Positions 24,691 through 34,625 of a DNA stretch of 64,000 nucleotides are shown piece by piece. The position numbers were made by a program, and so were the translations under genes. The DNA comes from Streptomyces hoynatensis (lineage in GTDB: Bacteria > Actinomycetota > Actinomycetes > Streptomycetales > Streptomycetaceae): assembly GCF_003626535.1 (NCBI RefSeq), contig NZ_RBAL01000001.1, positions 718,020-782,019 on the forward strand. The letters are read 5' to 3'. Below the pieces are notes generated by a model, which worked only from the letters and a program-made list of their open reading frames with translations, was not told where the DNA came from and ran no database searches. The stretch's first letter is position 1, and each line of letters starts with the position of its first letter.

Positions 24691-25704
24691 ATGAGCGCTC
24701 ACGAGATCCACGAACTCGGCGACTTCACCCTGGAATCGGGGCAGGTCCTGCCCGACGCCAGGCTGGCGTTCGCCACCTACGGCGAGCTCGCCGCCGACCG
24801 GTCCAACGGCATCCTCTTCCCCACCTGGTTCGCCGGCACCCACGAGGCCAACGAGTGGCTGATCGGCCCGGGCAGGCCGCTGGACACGGACCGGTACTTC
24901 GTGATCGTGCCCAGTCTCTTCGGCAACGGGCTCTCCAGCTCGCCGAGCACCACCCCGCCGCCCTTCGACCGGGCCCGCTTCCCGCGGGTCGCGATCCGGG
25001 ACAACGTCCGTGCCCAGCACCTGCTGGTCACCGGCCGCTTCGGCATCGAGCGGCTGCGGCTGGTGCTCGGTGCCTCGATGGGGGCCGCCCAGACCTACCA
25101 GTGGGCGGTGAGCCACCCGGACATGGTGGAGCGCATCGCGCCGATCACCGGCTCCTCCCACACCAGCCCGCACAACCAGGTCTTCCTCGAAGGGCTCAGG
25201 GCGGCCCTCACCGCCGACTCCGCCTACGCGGGCGGCGACTACGCCGAGCCGCCGCGCGCCGGGCTGCGGGCCTTCTCCCGCGTCTACGCGGGCTGGGGCC
25301 TCTCGCAGGCGTTCTACTGGCGGCACACCTACCGGGACCTCGGCTTCGCCGGCATCGAGGAGTTCCTCACCGGGGTGTGGGAACCCACCTTCGGCGACTG
25401 GGACGCCAACGACCTGCTGGCCATGATGGACACCTGGCAGCACGCGGACGTCGGCGGCACCCCGGGCTTCGGCGGGGACACCGAGGCCGCGCTCGCCTCG
25501 ATCAAGGCCCGGGCGATGATCCTTCCCTCGCGGACCGACCTGTACTTCCCCCCGGAGGACGAGGAGTGGAGCGCGGCCAGGATCGCCGGGGCCGAGCTTC
25601 GCGTCGTCCCCACCCTCTGGGGGCACCTGGCCGGCGGCGGGGCCGACCCGGAGGCGGCCGCGTTCATCGGGTCCGCCCTGCGCGAACTCCTCGCCCGGCC
25701 GTAA
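24691..25704 (+). CDS. MetX-like alpha/beta hydrolase
   Basis: This 337-aa protein belongs to the homoserine O-acetyltransferase-like branch of alpha/beta hydrolases. The family signature GNGLSSSPSTTPPPFD and the nucleophile elbow LVLGASMGAAQ (Ser near residue 130) are present, with the acid in SRTDLYFPPEDE and the His in LWGHLAGGG. It is shorter than true MetX and lacks the tandem lid pattern, so a hydrolase or acyltransferase of unknown substrate is the safe call. ATG 24691 is preferred; an in-frame TTG at 24679 with GGCGG upstream is possible. Confidence 0.82.
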   Translation: MSAHEIHELGDFTLESGQVLPDARLAFATYGELAADRSNGILFPTWFAGTHEANEWLIGPGRPLDTDRYFVIVPSLFGNGLSSSPSTTPPPFDRARFPRVAIRDNVRAQHLLVTGRFGIERLRLVLGASMGAAQTYQWAVSHPDMVERIAPITGSSHTSPHNQVFLEGLRAALTADSAYAGGDYAEPPRAGLRAFSRVYAGWGLSQAFYWRHTYRDLGFAGIEEFLTGVWEPTFGDWDANDLLAMMDTWQHADVGGTPGFGGDTEAALASIKARAMILPSRTDLYFPPEDEEWSAARIAGAELRVVPTLWGHLAGGGADPEAAAFIGSALRELLARP

Positions 25705-25773
25705 CGCCCCGGGGCGGCGGGGGAGCGGAGGCGAGGCGGGGGACCGGCGGGAGGCCCGCGAGGATTCCGGCGG

Positions 25774-25789
25774 GAGGCCCGCGGGCCTC
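25774..25789. terminator. Palindrome at the 3' end of the ABC exporter gene
   Basis: GAGGCCCGCGGGCCTC is a perfect 16-nt palindrome that overlaps the stop codon of the minus-strand exporter gene. Upstream, GGCGGGAGGCCCGCG is repeated at about 25747 and 25769. It may serve convergent termination with the hydrolase gene, but it lacks a loop. Confidence 0.35.
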
Positions 25790-27842
25790 AGGCGAGGTCG
25801 GCGGTGGCGAGGAACTGGGTGGTGGCCAGCTCCGCGTACAGGGGGCTGGCGGCGAGCAGTTCGGCGTGGGTGCCCACCGCCAGGACCCGGCCGGTGTCCA
25901 TCACCACGATCCGGTCGGCCGAGGTGACCGTGGAGAGCCGGTGGGCGACCACCAGGACCGTCGTCTCGCGCGCCACCTCGGCGACGGTCTCCCGCAGCGC
26001 CGCCTCGTTGACCGCGTCGAGCTGCGAGGTCGCCTCGTCGAGCAGCAGCAGCCGCGGGCGGCGCAGCAGCGCGCGGGCGATGGCCACGCGCTGCCGTTCG
26101 CCGCCGGACAGCTTGGTGCCGCGGTGTCCCACGACCGTGTCCAGGCCCTCGGGCAGCCGGGCCACCAGCCCGTCGAGGCGGGTGGTGCGCAGCGCCTCGG
26201 CCAGCGCCTCCTCGCCGGTGTCCGGGGCGCCGAAGACCAGGTTTTCGCGCAGCGTGCCGGACAGGACGGGCGCGTCCTGCTCCACGTAGCCGATGGCGGA
26301 CCGCAGTTCGGCCAGCGGCCAGTCGCGGACGTCGCGGCCGTCCACGAGGACCCGGCCCGAGGTGGCGTCGTAGAAGCGCTCTACAAGGGAGAAGACGGTG
26401 GTCTTGCCCGCGCCCGAGGGCCCGACGAAGGCCGTCATCCCGCGCGGGGGCACGGTGAAGGAGACGCCGTGGTGCACGTAGGGCTGCTCGGGCCCGTAGC
26501 GGAACCTGACGTCGAGGAAGGCGACCGCGGCGGGCGCCGCGCCGGCCTCGGGCAGCGGCGCCGCGTCCAGGGCGCCGGGCTCGGCGGGCAGCCGCCGCAC
26601 CTCCTGGATGCGGCTGATGGCGGCGGCGCCGACCTGGTACTGGGTGACGGCGGAGACCACCTGCTGGATGGGGGCCATCAGGTAGAAGACGTAGAGCAGG
26701 AAGGCGACGAGCGAGCCGACCTCGATGGAGTCGGTGGCCACCCGGGCGCCGCCCACGGCGAGCACGGTGATGAACGCCACCTGCATGGACAGGCCGGCGG
26801 TGTTCCCGGCCAGCGCCGACCACTTGGCGGACCGCACGCTCTCCCGCCAGGAGTCCTCGGCCGCGGCGTGCACCGCCCGCTCCTCGCGGCGTTCCGCTCC
26901 CGAGGCCTTCACGGTGCGCAGGGCGCCCAGGACGCGCTCCAGCACCGCGCCCATCCGGCCGACGGACTGCTGGGCGCGTTTGCTGGCCTTGCTGATCCGC
27001 GGAACGATGAGCCCGATGACCGTGGCGGCGAGCCCGATCACGCCCAGGGTGACGGCCAGCAGCACGAGGTCGACGAAGCCCATCATGACGAGGGTGGCCA
27101 GCAGGGTGAGCCCGCCGGTGCCGAAGCCGATCAGCGTCTGGACGGTCATCGCGCGCAGCAGCGTGGTGTCCGAGGTGGCGCGGGAGAGCAGGTCGCCGGG
27201 CTCGGTGCCGTCCACGGCGGAGATCCGCAGCCGCAGCAGCCAGGAGGTCAGGCTCTTGCGCGCGGTGAGCACCACGGACTCGGCGGTGCGCTGGAGGACG
27301 TAGCCGCCGAGCGCGCCGAGCACCGCGTTGCCCGCCACCAGCAGGCTCATCAGCACCAGGGCGGTGGCGATGGGCCGGTCCTCGGAGAGGTTGTCGATCA
27401 GCCGCCGGGCGACCAGCGGCAGGGCCAGGCCGGTGGCGCCGGTGACCAGGGAGAGCAGCGCGCCGGAGAACAGCGCGGCGCGGTGCGGCCGCACGTAGCC
27501 GAGCAGCACCCGCAGCGGGCTGGGCCCGTCCCCGGCACCTTCCTCCGCGCCGGGCCCGGCCCCCTCGCCGTGTGCGGGCCCGGCACCCTCGCCCGGTGCG
27601 GGCCCGGCCCCGTCCTCCCCGGCGGGCCTGCCGGCCCCGTCGATCCCGGCGGCCCCGGCGCCCTCGGCTGCCGCGGTGCGCCCGGTGTCCCCGGCGGCCG
27701 TGGCACGTGCGGCGGGAGCCGCGGCGCGTGCGGTGGGGCCGGCGGTCGTGGGGGACGCGGCGGGTTCGGCGTCCTCGCGGGGCTCCGCGGGGCGCAGGGG
27801 TCCGGTGGGCTCCGCGGGGGAGGGGTCCGTCTTCGGGGGCAC
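25788..27842 (-). CDS. ABC exporter, fused membrane and ATPase domains
   Basis: This 684-aa half-transporter has an ABC type-1 transmembrane domain (six segments, about residues 95-380) and a C-terminal ATPase domain. Walker A is GPSGAGKTT, the Q-loop is [12 protein letters not shown], the signature is LSGGERQ, Walker B is [12 protein letters not shown] and the switch His is in VAHRLSTV. Such proteins export drugs, lipids or peptides, usually as dimers. The first ~85 residues form a low-complexity Ala/Pro/Gly tail with repeats of GEGAGPA. GTG 27842 is chosen because AAAGG sits 8 nt upstream and because longer frames add only low-complexity sequence. It is divergent from the conservon. Confidence 0.88.
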   Translation of the reverse strand: MPPKTDPSPAEPTGPLRPAEPREDAEPAASPTTAGPTARAAAPAARATAAGDTGRTAAAEGAGAAGIDGAGRPAGEDGAGPAPGEGAGPAHGEGAGPGAEEGAGDGPSPLRVLLGYVRPHRAALFSGALLSLVTGATGLALPLVARRLIDNLSEDRPIATALVLMSLLVAGNAVLGALGGYVLQRTAESVVLTARKSLTSWLLRLRISAVDGTEPGDLLSRATSDTTLLRAMTVQTLIGFGTGGLTLLATLVMMGFVDLVLLAVTLGVIGLAATVIGLIVPRISKASKRAQQSVGRMGAVLERVLGALRTVKASGAERREERAVHAAAEDSWRESVRSAKWSALAGNTAGLSMQVAFITVLAVGGARVATDSIEVGSLVAFLLYVFYLMAPIQQVVSAVTQYQVGAAAISRIQEVRRLPAEPGALDAAPLPEAGAAPAAVAFLDVRFRYGPEQPYVHHGVSFTVPPRGMTAFVGPSGAGKTTVFSLVERFYDATSGRVLVDGRDVRDWPLAELRSAIGYVEQDAPVLSGTLRENLVFGAPDTGEEALAEALRTTRLDGLVARLPEGLDTVVGHRGTKLSGGERQRVAIARALLRRPRLLLLDEATSQLDAVNEAALRETVAEVARETTVLVVAHRLSTVTSADRIVVMDTGRVLAVGTHAELLAASPLYAELATTQFLATADLA

Positions 27843-28284
27843 TCGCTCGCCTTTCCGCTCCGTCGCCTGGCAGCCGCGCGTGGCCCGCGGGCCGCCGCCT
27901 CCTTGGACGCGGCTCGTGGCCTGCGGGTTGTCCGCGCGGGCGCGCCGCACGCGACAGCCCATGATCCCCCGCCGCGGCCCCGGGCCGCCACCGCCCTCCG
28001 GCCGCCCGCGAGCCGGGCCCGGTCCTATGCCGCCGGCCCTTGACCGAAACGTATGGCCCAGTCGCCTTGCGTCACCCGCCCCATGCCTGCTTGACTCCGA
28101 ACTGCCTTGCGGGAGACCGGGTTTCGGGCTCCGGCGGCTCCAGTTGCGGACAGCTGTGTCCGGATCGCGCTGCTCGCGGCAGGCCGAGGTGGCATGCCCA
28201 AGACACCCATGGCCGGCCACTGGGCCCCGCTGGAACCCGCCGTCCACGCCGCCCCCACCGTCGTCACTCATGGAGCGGGAACCG
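27843..28284. other. Divergent promoter region of ABC exporter and conservon
   Basis: This 442-bp gap contains no supported gene. TTGACC at 28040 and TTGACT at 28091 are -35-like but have no convincing -10 partners. A small perfect dyad CGGACA-GCTG-TGTCCG lies at 28147-28162, about 120 bp before cvnA. Confidence 0.5.
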
Positions 28285-29847
28285 ATGCATATACCGGCCG
28301 CGCTGGTCGTTTGCCTGGCCGTCGGCAGTGCGGCGGCCGTGCTGGGCGCCGCGCTCTGGCCGCGCAGGCGCAGGCACCTGGCCGCCACGACCCGGCGCGC
28401 CGAGGCCGCGGAGCGCGAACTGGGCGAGATCCGCGGCCGGCTGGCCGAGGCGGAGCGCCGCGAGCGGCTGCTGACCGAGGAGATCGGGCACCTCGCCGGC
28501 ACCAGAATCCCGGCCCTGGCCACCGCCGCCCGGCACAGCCACGTGCGCCTGCCGGGCGCGTTGCACGAGGAACTCGCGCACACCGAGGGCGGCCGGGCGC
28601 TCGAAAGCCTGCTGGAGGAGGCCGCCGCGGCGCTGGCCGCCGAGCGCACCCGCGTGGACGGCGCGGCCCAGGCCGCGATGCGCGGGGCCACCACGAAGCT
28701 CCAGACGATGTGCTACCAGCTCCAGACCACGGTGGACGAGCTGCTGCACAAGTACGACGACCCCGACCTGGCCGAGCGGCTCGCCGCGCTCGACTACCTC
28801 AACGAGCAGATGCTGCGCCGCCTCCAGGTCACCCGCGTCGTCTGCGGCGCGGGCGCCGGCCTGGTCCGCACCAAGTCGCAGCTGCACGCGCTGGTGGTCG
28901 GCGCCAGCTCCCGCATCCCCAGCTACGAGCGGGTCCGCATCGACAACCACCTCGCCCAGCCGGTGGCCGTGGCCGACCGCGCCGCAGAACCGGTGGCGAT
29001 CGTGGTGGCGGAGCTCCTGGCCAACGCCGTGCACCACTCGCACGGCACGCTGCCCGTCGAGGTGAGCCTGCACCAGGCGCACAACGGCGCGGTCGTCGTC
29101 ATCAACGACGCGGGCATCGGCATGAACGCCGAGGAGTTCGAGCAGGCCAGGCAGCTGCTCACCGGCAGCCGGGAGATCCGGCTCGCCGACCTCGGCGACC
29201 CGCCCCGCTCGGGCTTCGCGGCCATCGGCCGCCTGTGCCACCAGTACGGCATCGCCGTCTCGCTCGAACCCTCGCACTACGCCGGGGTCAAGGCGGTGCT
29301 CTTCGTCCCGGGCGAGTTGCTGACCGTAGAGGAGGAGGAGCGCCAGCCCGTGCCGCACGCCGCCACGCCCGACCTCGCCACCCCGGCGGTGGGCCCGATC
29401 GCGCCCCCCGTCCGCGGCCCCAGGGCGCCGCGGAGGGAGCCGGCGGCCGACCTGGACCCGGCCCAGTTCACCGGCGAGGCCGGCGGGCCCCCGGCCGCCC
29501 CGGCCGCGCCGCCGGCCGGCGTGACCGGGGAGCCGCCCCACCCGGCGGCGGACGAGGCCGGCGAGGCCGGCGAGGCGGACGGTGCAGACGCTCCGGACGC
29601 CGCGGGCGCGGTGTCCCCGCGGGCCACGGACCCGGCGACCGGGGAGCTGCCCGCGCTCCCGCAGCGCCGGCACCGCAGGCCGGAGCGGCCCTCGGCCGCC
29701 GACCTCGCCGACCTGGAGGACACCCTCGCGCGCGACCCCGAGGACGCCGCCTCCCGGATGGGCGCCCTCCAGCGCGGCACCGCCCGAGGCCGCGCCGAAG
29801 TGGCCGGCGACCCCACCGTGGACGACTCAGAAAGGCAGAGCCGATGA
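28285..29847 (+). CDS. cvnA: Conservon sensor ATPase CvnA
   Basis: CvnA proteins are membrane-bound histidine-kinase-like ATPases that head Streptomyces conservons. This 520-aa protein starts with a transmembrane helix ([23 protein letters not shown]), then a coiled-coil region, then a GHKL ATPase domain with an N-box [10 protein letters not shown] (near residue 250) and a G-box NDAGIGM. No phospho-acceptor H-box is visible. The last ~160 residues are Pro/Ala-rich and probably disordered. ATG 28285 is chosen over ATG 28270 because GGAG lies 9 nt upstream of the former. The stop overlaps cvnB (ATGA), the first of a chain of coupled overlaps. Confidence 0.93.
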   Translation: MHIPAALVVCLAVGSAAAVLGAALWPRRRRHLAATTRRAEAAERELGEIRGRLAEAERRERLLTEEIGHLAGTRIPALATAARHSHVRLPGALHEELAHTEGGRALESLLEEAAAALAAERTRVDGAAQAAMRGATTKLQTMCYQLQTTVDELLHKYDDPDLAERLAALDYLNEQMLRRLQVTRVVCGAGAGLVRTKSQLHALVVGASSRIPSYERVRIDNHLAQPVAVADRAAEPVAIVVAELLANAVHHSHGTLPVEVSLHQAHNGAVVVINDAGIGMNAEEFEQARQLLTGSREIRLADLGDPPRSGFAAIGRLCHQYGIAVSLEPSHYAGVKAVLFVPGELLTVEEEERQPVPHAATPDLATPAVGPIAPPVRGPRAPRREPAADLDPAQFTGEAGGPPAAPAAPPAGVTGEPPHPAADEAGEAGEADGADAPDAAGAVSPRATDPATGELPALPQRRHRRPERPSAADLADLEDTLARDPEDAASRMGALQRGTARGRAEVAGDPTVDDSERQSR

Positions 29848-30293
29848 ATGCCCGCGTGCCCGTGACGAAGCCCAAGGCCGACCTGTCGTTCGTGCTGGCC
29901 CCGATCCTCGAGGTGCCGGACGTGCAGCACGCCATGGTCATCACGGCGGACGGCTTCTTCGAGGCCCACTCCGGCCTTGAGGAGCAGACCGCGGAGAAGC
30001 TGTCCGCGGTGCTCGCCTCGCTCCTGGCCTCGGGCCGCGGCACCAGCCAGACCTACTTCGGCGGGCGCGCCCCGCTGCGCCAGGTGATGGTGGAGACGCA
30101 CGACGGGTACGTGTTCGTGATCCCGGCGGCCGAGGGAACCTACCTCGCCGTTTTCACCGGTGCGAACGTGGCCATGGACAACGTGTGTTACGAGATGCAG
30201 AAGCAGGTGCAGACGCTCGGCAAGGCACTGGTGAGCCCGGCCAGGACCGACCTGAAGGGCACCGATCCCGGGACGGACGGCTCCCCGGCATGA
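29844..30293 (+). CDS. cvnB: Roadblock/LC7 domain protein CvnB
   Basis: This 149-aa protein is a roadblock/LC7 domain, which in conservons acts as a partner or regulator of the small GTPase. The fold pattern is clear: LAPILEVPDVQHAMVITADGF, LSAVLASLLASGRGTSQTYFGG, QVMVETHDGYVFVIPAAEGTYLAVFTG, then MQKQVQTLGKAL. It is translated from ATG 29844, which overlaps the cvnA stop, and in turn overlaps cvnC. Confidence 0.95.
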   Translation: MNARVPVTKPKADLSFVLAPILEVPDVQHAMVITADGFFEAHSGLEEQTAEKLSAVLASLLASGRGTSQTYFGGRAPLRQVMVETHDGYVFVIPAAEGTYLAVFTGANVAMDNVCYEMQKQVQTLGKALVSPARTDLKGTDPGTDGSPA

Positions 30294-30637
30294 ACCGGCG
30301 GCTCATCCCGCCCTACCTGTGGACGGGCGGCCGCACGCATCCCAGCCGCAACGTGCTCGACCGGCTGAGCGTGCTGCGGGCGGCAGGGGACACCGTCCCG
30401 CGGGACGTGACGCCCGCCGGGCGGCGGGTGCTGGAGATCCTGCAAGACGGCGCCCTGCCGCTTGCGGAGGTCGCCGCCCATCTCTCCCTGCCCGTCAGCT
30501 TCGTGAAGGTACTGGTCAGCGACCTCTTCGACGAGGGCTTGCTGACGGTGCGCGCCCCCATCGCGGCCGAGGCGGGACCCCTACCCGACCAGCAGCTCCT
30601 TGAAAGGGTGATCCGTGGACTCCGCGCGCTCCAGTAG
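30290..30637 (+). CDS. cvnC: DUF742 protein CvnC
   Basis: This 115-aa protein is a DUF742 member, the third conservon component. It begins with the usual IPPYLWTGGRT and has a helix-turn-helix-like core, LPLAEVAAHLSLPVSFVKVLVSDLFDEGLLTVRAP. The tail [12 protein letters not shown] is also conserved. ATG 30290 overlaps the cvnB stop by 4 nt, and its 3' end overlaps cvnD by 23 nt. Confidence 0.94.
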   Translation: MNRRLIPPYLWTGGRTHPSRNVLDRLSVLRAAGDTVPRDVTPAGRRVLEILQDGALPLAEVAAHLSLPVSFVKVLVSDLFDEGLLTVRAPIAAEAGPLPDQQLLERVIRGLRALQ

Positions 30638-31214
30638 AGACATCTACCTGCGCAATCCCGACCAGCGGCTGGTCAAGGTCATCGTGAGCGGCCCCTTCGG
30701 GGTCGGCAAGACCACCATCATCCGCACGCTCTCGGAGATTCCTCCGCTGCAGACCGAGGAGATGATGACCGCCACCGGCGCCATCGTCGACCACCTCGAC
30801 GGCGTGCGGGACAAGACGACCACCACCGTCGGCCTCGACTACGGCCGGATGTCCCTGGGCGACGACCTGGCGCTGTGCCTGTTCGGCACGCCGGGCCAGC
30901 AGCGTTTCCACGCCCTGTGGAAGGACATCACCCGCGGCGCGCTCGGCGCCCTCATCCTCGCCGACACCCGGCGGATCGCGGACTCCTTCGAGGTGATGGG
31001 CCTGATCGAGGAGCAGGGCATCCGCTACGCGGTGGCGCTGAACGTCTTCCCCGACTCGCCCGCCTACCCGGAGGCCGACCTGCGGCAGGCCCTCGACCTG
31101 GCGCCGGAGACCCCGCTGATCACCTGTGACGCCCGCGACCGGGACACCTCCCTGGCCGCCCTGCTCGCGCTCGCCGAGCACCTGCTGGCCCTTCCCGCCC
31201 TGGAGCAGTCGTGA
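30615..31214 (+). CDS. cvnD: Small GTP-binding protein CvnD
   Basis: This 199-aa protein is a Ras-like GTPase of the conservon type. The P-loop is GPFGVGKTT (residues 26-34), the switch region holds [12 protein letters not shown] and G3 is [11 protein letters not shown]4 appears as LNVFPDS instead of NKxD, a common variation in this group. Known CvnD-type proteins form complexes with the other Cvn proteins and resemble eukaryotic heterotrimeric G systems in function. GTG 30615 has AAAGG 7 nt upstream. Its stop overlaps the first P450 start (GTGA). Confidence 0.95.
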   Translation: MDSARSSRDIYLRNPDQRLVKVIVSGPFGVGKTTIIRTLSEIPPLQTEEMMTATGAIVDHLDGVRDKTTTTVGLDYGRMSLGDDLALCLFGTPGQQRFHALWKDITRGALGALILADTRRIADSFEVMGLIEEQGIRYAVALNVFPDSPAYPEADLRQALDLAPETPLITCDARDRDTSLAALLALAEHLLALPALEQS

Positions 31215-32527
31215 CCCAGCCCTCCCCCGCCGCCGTCCCCACGCACCCCGCCCCGGGGGAGCGGGTGCCGCTCTACGGGCCGGACTTCGCCGCCGACCCG
31301 CACGCCGTCTACGCCAGGCTGCGCTCCTACGGCGCCTGCGCCCCCGTGGAGCTGGCGCCCGGCGTCGCGGCGACGCTGGTGACCAACTACCGCGCCGCGC
31401 TCGACGTGCTGCACGACACCACGACGTACTCCAAGGACTCGCGGACCTGGCTGAGCACCGCGCCCAAGGACAGCCCGGTGCTGCCGATGATGACCTGGCT
31501 GCCCAACGCCCTCACCAACGACGGCGAGGTGCACGCCCGTTACCGCGGGGCGACCACCGACAGCATCCGGATGATCGAGCCGCACGAGTTGCGGGAGACG
31601 GTGCACGAGACGGCGGACTCGCTGATCAGGAAGTTCGCCGCCCGCGGAGAGGTCGACCTGGTCGGCGAGTACTGCCAGGTGCTGCCGCTGCTGATCTTCA
31701 ACAAGCTGTTCGGGCTGCCGGACTCCCAGGGCCCGCGCCTCGTCGCCGCCATCGCCCGCATGTTCGACTCCCAGGGGGAGGAGGCGGCCCGCGGCATCGA
31801 GGACCTGCTCCAGTACACGGGCGAGCTGGTGGCCCTCAAGGTGGAGAAGCGCGGCAACGACCTCACCTCCTGGATGCTCGACCACCCGGCCGGGCTGTCC
31901 CCCGAGGAGGTCGTCACCCAGCTGGTGACCGCGCTCAGCGCGGGCCACGAGCCGGTCAAGAACCTCATGGCCAACGCGATGGCCAGGATGCTCTCCGACG
32001 AGCGCTACTACCGCACCATCTCCAGCGGCGCGCTGACCGCGATCGACGCCATCACCGACGTGCTGTGGAACGACCCGCCGATGGCCAACTACTCGATCCA
32101 CTACCCGCGGCGCGACGTCGACCTGCACGGCACCTGGATTCCCGCCAACAGCCCGGTGGTCATCTCCTACGCGGCGGCCAACACCAGCTCCGGGCCCTCC
32201 GCCCCCGGCCCCAGGTCGGACGCCGGCGCCCACCTCGCCTTCGCCGCCGGGCCGCACGCCTGCCCCGCCCAGCAGCCCGCCGTGCTCATCGCCTCCACCG
32301 CCATCGACCGCCTCACCAGCTGGCTGTGCGACATCCGGCTCGCCGTGCCCTTCGACCGGCTCACGTGGCGTCCCGGCCCCTTCCACCGCGCACTGACCGA
32401 ACTGCCCGCCCGTTTCACCCCCATCGCGCCCGACCAGAAGGGAAGCAGCCCGTGGAGTACCAGCCCGTCGTCATCGACCCCAGCGGCCGAGACATCGCCG
32501 GAGAGGCGAGGAGGCTCCGCGGCTTAG
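31211..32527 (+). CDS. Conservon cytochrome P450, CYP157-like, no ExxR motif
   Basis: This 438-aa protein has a P450 heme loop [11 protein letters not shown] with the Cys ligand. The I-helix reads [11 protein letters not shown], with Pro in place of the usual Thr after Glu. In the K-helix, where ExxR is expected, it reads [10 protein letters not shown], so both Glu and Arg are absent. Loss of ExxR with a Trp at that position is a published trait of the CYP157 family, whose members sit in Streptomyces conservons beside CYP154 enzymes. The gene is coupled to cvnD by a GTGA overlap. Its last 25 codons overlap the next P450 in another frame and encode a Ser/Pro-rich tail. Confidence 0.9.
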   Translation: MTQPSPAAVPTHPAPGERVPLYGPDFAADPHAVYARLRSYGACAPVELAPGVAATLVTNYRAALDVLHDTTTYSKDSRTWLSTAPKDSPVLPMMTWLPNALTNDGEVHARYRGATTDSIRMIEPHELRETVHETADSLIRKFAARGEVDLVGEYCQVLPLLIFNKLFGLPDSQGPRLVAAIARMFDSQGEEAARGIEDLLQYTGELVALKVEKRGNDLTSWMLDHPAGLSPEEVVTQLVTALSAGHEPVKNLMANAMARMLSDERYYRTISSGALTAIDAITDVLWNDPPMANYSIHYPRRDVDLHGTWIPANSPVVISYAAANTSSGPSAPGPRSDAGAHLAFAAGPHACPAQQPAVLIASTAIDRLTSWLCDIRLAVPFDRLTWRPGPFHRALTELPARFTPIAPDQKGSSPWSTSPSSSTPAAETSPERRGGSAA

Positions 32528-33669
32528 GCGAGGCGGTCCGCGTCGTCCTGCCGGGCGGGGTCGAGGGCTGGGCCATCACCAGCCACGCGCTGACCAAGCG
32601 CCTGCTGACCGATCCGCGGATCTCCAAGGACGCCTCCCTGCACTGGCCCGCCTTCATCGAGGGCACGATCGACCAGAGCTGGCCGCTCTACCCCTGGGTC
32701 GCGATCAAGAACATGCTGAGCACCTACGGCGCCGAGCACGCCAGGCTGCGGAAGCTGGTGGCGCCCGCCTTCACCGCGCGCCGCACCACCGCCATGCGGC
32801 CCATCGTGGCCCAGATCACCGGGGAACTCCTCGATTCCCTGGCGGCGGCCCCGGCCGGCGAGCCCGTCGACCTGTGCACCGCCTTCAACCAGCCGCTCCC
32901 GGTGCGGGTGATCTGCGAGCTGTACGGGGTCCCGCCGCGGATGCGGGCGGAGATGCAGCGCGTGGCGGGGGCGCCGTTCCGCACCTCGGCGAGCGCCGAG
33001 GAGATCGGGGCCGACTTCATGCGGCTCCAGGAGATCCTGGCCGACCTGGTGGCCGGGAAGCGCGAGGAGCCCGCCGACGACCTGACCAGCGCGCTGATCG
33101 CGGCCCGCGAGGACGGGGACAGCCTCAGCGAGCAGGAGCTGTTCCACACCCTCACCCTGGTCCTCACCGCGGGGCACGAGACGACCGTGCACCTGCTCGG
33201 CAACGCGGTGCACGCCCTGCTCACCCGGCCCGAGCAGCTCGACCTGATCCGCTCCGGGAAGGCGACCTGGGCCGCGCTGGTGGAGGAGACGCTGCGCTTC
33301 TCGCCCTCCGTGGCCAACCTCCCGCTGCGCTTCGCCACCGAGCCGATCGACCTGCCGGACGGCACGACCCTCCCCAGCGGGGAGCCGATCCTGCTGGCCC
33401 TGCGCGCCGCGGGCACCGACACCGAGCACTTCGGCGCGGACGCCGGCCGGTTCGACGTCACCCGCGAGTCCGCCGACGAGCACCTGTCCTTCGGCTACGG
33501 CGTCCACCACTGCCTCGGCGCCCCGCTGGCCAGGCTGGAGGCCCAGACCGCGCTCCCCGCCCTGTTCGCCCGCTTCCCCCGCCTCGCGCTCGCCGAGGCG
33601 GACCCGGAGCCCTACCCCTCGTTCATCTCCAACGGCTTCCGCGCCCTGCCCGTCCACCTCAACCCCTGA
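32452..33669 (+). CDS. Conservon cytochrome P450, CYP154-like
   Basis: This 405-aa P450 is canonical. The I-helix has [16 protein letters not shown], the K-helix has ETLRF (ExxR intact) and the heme loop is [15 protein letters not shown]. It follows a CYP157-like gene, the arrangement typical of CYP157/CYP154 pairs in conservons. It is probably a hydroxylase of unknown substrate; redox partners are not encoded nearby. GTG 32452 has GAAGGGAA about 9 nt upstream and lies inside the 3' end of the preceding P450 gene, giving a 76-bp overlap. Confidence 0.92.
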   Translation: MEYQPVVIDPSGRDIAGEARRLRGLGEAVRVVLPGGVEGWAITSHALTKRLLTDPRISKDASLHWPAFIEGTIDQSWPLYPWVAIKNMLSTYGAEHARLRKLVAPAFTARRTTAMRPIVAQITGELLDSLAAAPAGEPVDLCTAFNQPLPVRVICELYGVPPRMRAEMQRVAGAPFRTSASAEEIGADFMRLQEILADLVAGKREEPADDLTSALIAAREDGDSLSEQELFHTLTLVLTAGHETTVHLLGNAVHALLTRPEQLDLIRSGKATWAALVEETLRFSPSVANLPLRFATEPIDLPDGTTLPSGEPILLALRAAGTDTEHFGADAGRFDVTRESADEHLSFGYGVHHCLGAPLARLEAQTALPALFARFPRLALAEADPEPYPSFISNGFRALPVHLNP

Positions 33670-33758
33670 GGGCCGGGCCCCGCCCAACCCCAGGCAACCC
33701 GCCCGCCCCGTCCGCCTCGCCCCGAACGCCCGCGCGCCACGCGGGACGTGGGCGCGGC

Positions 33759-33776
33759 GGGGCTCGGCGGAGCCCC
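33759..33776 (+). terminator. Hairpin after the conservon operon
   Basis: GGGGCTC-GGCG-GAGCCCC is a perfect 7-bp stem with a 4-nt loop, 90 bp after the last P450 gene and before the converging DUF5709 gene. GC-rich stretches on both sides offer further pairing. Confidence 0.5.
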
Positions 33777-33850
33777 CGGGGAGCCGCGGGCTCGCGGGCC
33801 CCCCGCCACCTCCGGCGGCGGCCCCCGCCGCCGGCCGGTTCGTGCCGCGC

Positions 33851-34357
33851 TCAGGCCGCCCCGGCCTCGCCGGGCTCCGGCTCCTCGCCCTCGTCCGGGC
33901 GGCCCGCCTCGGTGATGTGCATCGCCGCCTCCTCCGCGGAGGCGGCGCCGCCGTCGATGCCCACGTCGCGGGCCGTCGTGTCCTGGTGGTGCCGCGGCGA
34001 CTCGTCCTCCACGCCGGACAGCCGCCCGGCGCGCCGCTCCCCGCTCACCGCCTCGTCGGCCCGCTCGCCCCACATGTCCGGGCTGTCGCCGATGCCGTCG
34101 CCCGGCGGCACGGAGACGTCGGGCTCCTCCTCGCCGACCCGCTCGTCGAGCGACTCCCGCTCGCGCTGCTCCCGGGCCGTCGTCCCGTGGTCGCGCACCG
34201 CGAGGGGCTTCTCCGGCGGGGAGTAACCCTCCTCCATCGTGTCGTCGAGGTCCCGCTCGTCGAGCGCGTCCTCCATGTCGAGCTCGTTGGGCTGGTCCCA
34301 CAGCTCGGTGCGGTCCGGCTGGTAGACCTCGTCGCCCATCGCTTCCTCGTCGGACAT
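33851..34357 (-). CDS. DUF5709 protein
   Basis: This 168-aa, very acidic protein matches the DUF5709 pattern common in Streptomyces: MGDEVYQPDRTE, then LDMEDALDERDLDDTMEEGYSPPEKPLAVRDHGTTAREQRERESLDERVGEEEPD. The rest is Gly/Glu/Ala-rich, ending in a segment with HITEAG. It has no membrane segment or known catalytic motif and its function is not known. It is a single gene converging on the conservon. Confidence 0.85.
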   Translation of the reverse strand: MSDEEAMGDEVYQPDRTELWDQPNELDMEDALDERDLDDTMEEGYSPPEKPLAVRDHGTTAREQRERESLDERVGEEEPDVSVPPGDGIGDSPDMWGERADEAVSGERRAGRLSGVEDESPRHHQDTTARDVGIDGGAASAEEAAMHITEAGRPDEGEEPEPGEAGAA

Positions 34358-34429
34358 CTGCGGGTCCCTTCCCTCCGTGTCCGTCGTTCCCGGGTTCCCG
34401 GCCGGCGGCGGTCCGCTCGCGGCACGCCG

Positions 34430-34560
34430 CCCGCGGCCCGCTCCCGGCGCCTACGCTCCCGGCGCGTGCCGGGTGCGTCCGCTCCGGCGCGTCCGGTGAC
34501 TCACGCGCGCGCCCGGTGACTCGCTCCCGGCGCGTCCGCCGGCCGGCTCCCGGCGCGTTC
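34430..34560. repeat. Low-complexity GCTCCCGGCGC repeats
   Basis: The unit GCTCCCGGCGC, often followed by GTCC, recurs about four times, with CCGGTGACTC twice. The 268-bp gap between the DUF5709 and Rieske genes holds no gene. Confidence 0.5.
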
Positions 34561-34625
34561 CTGCTCCTGTGCGCCCCTGCCTGCCGCCCGGGCCCGGGCC
34601 CTTGCCCGCCGGCCGGGCCGGCCCC

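Noticed and set aside
19927..28043. Very long open frames antisense or out of frame to the EssC-like gene and its neighbours (over 2,000 codons)
   Set aside because: They arise from the extreme GC content. Their translations are Arg/Ala/Gly/His-rich, have no domains, and overlap well-supported genes with correct codon bias.
28025..28267. 80-codon minus-strand frame in the conservon promoter gap
   Set aside because: It lacks a ribosome site and recognisable fold and has weak codon bias, so I treat it as chance.
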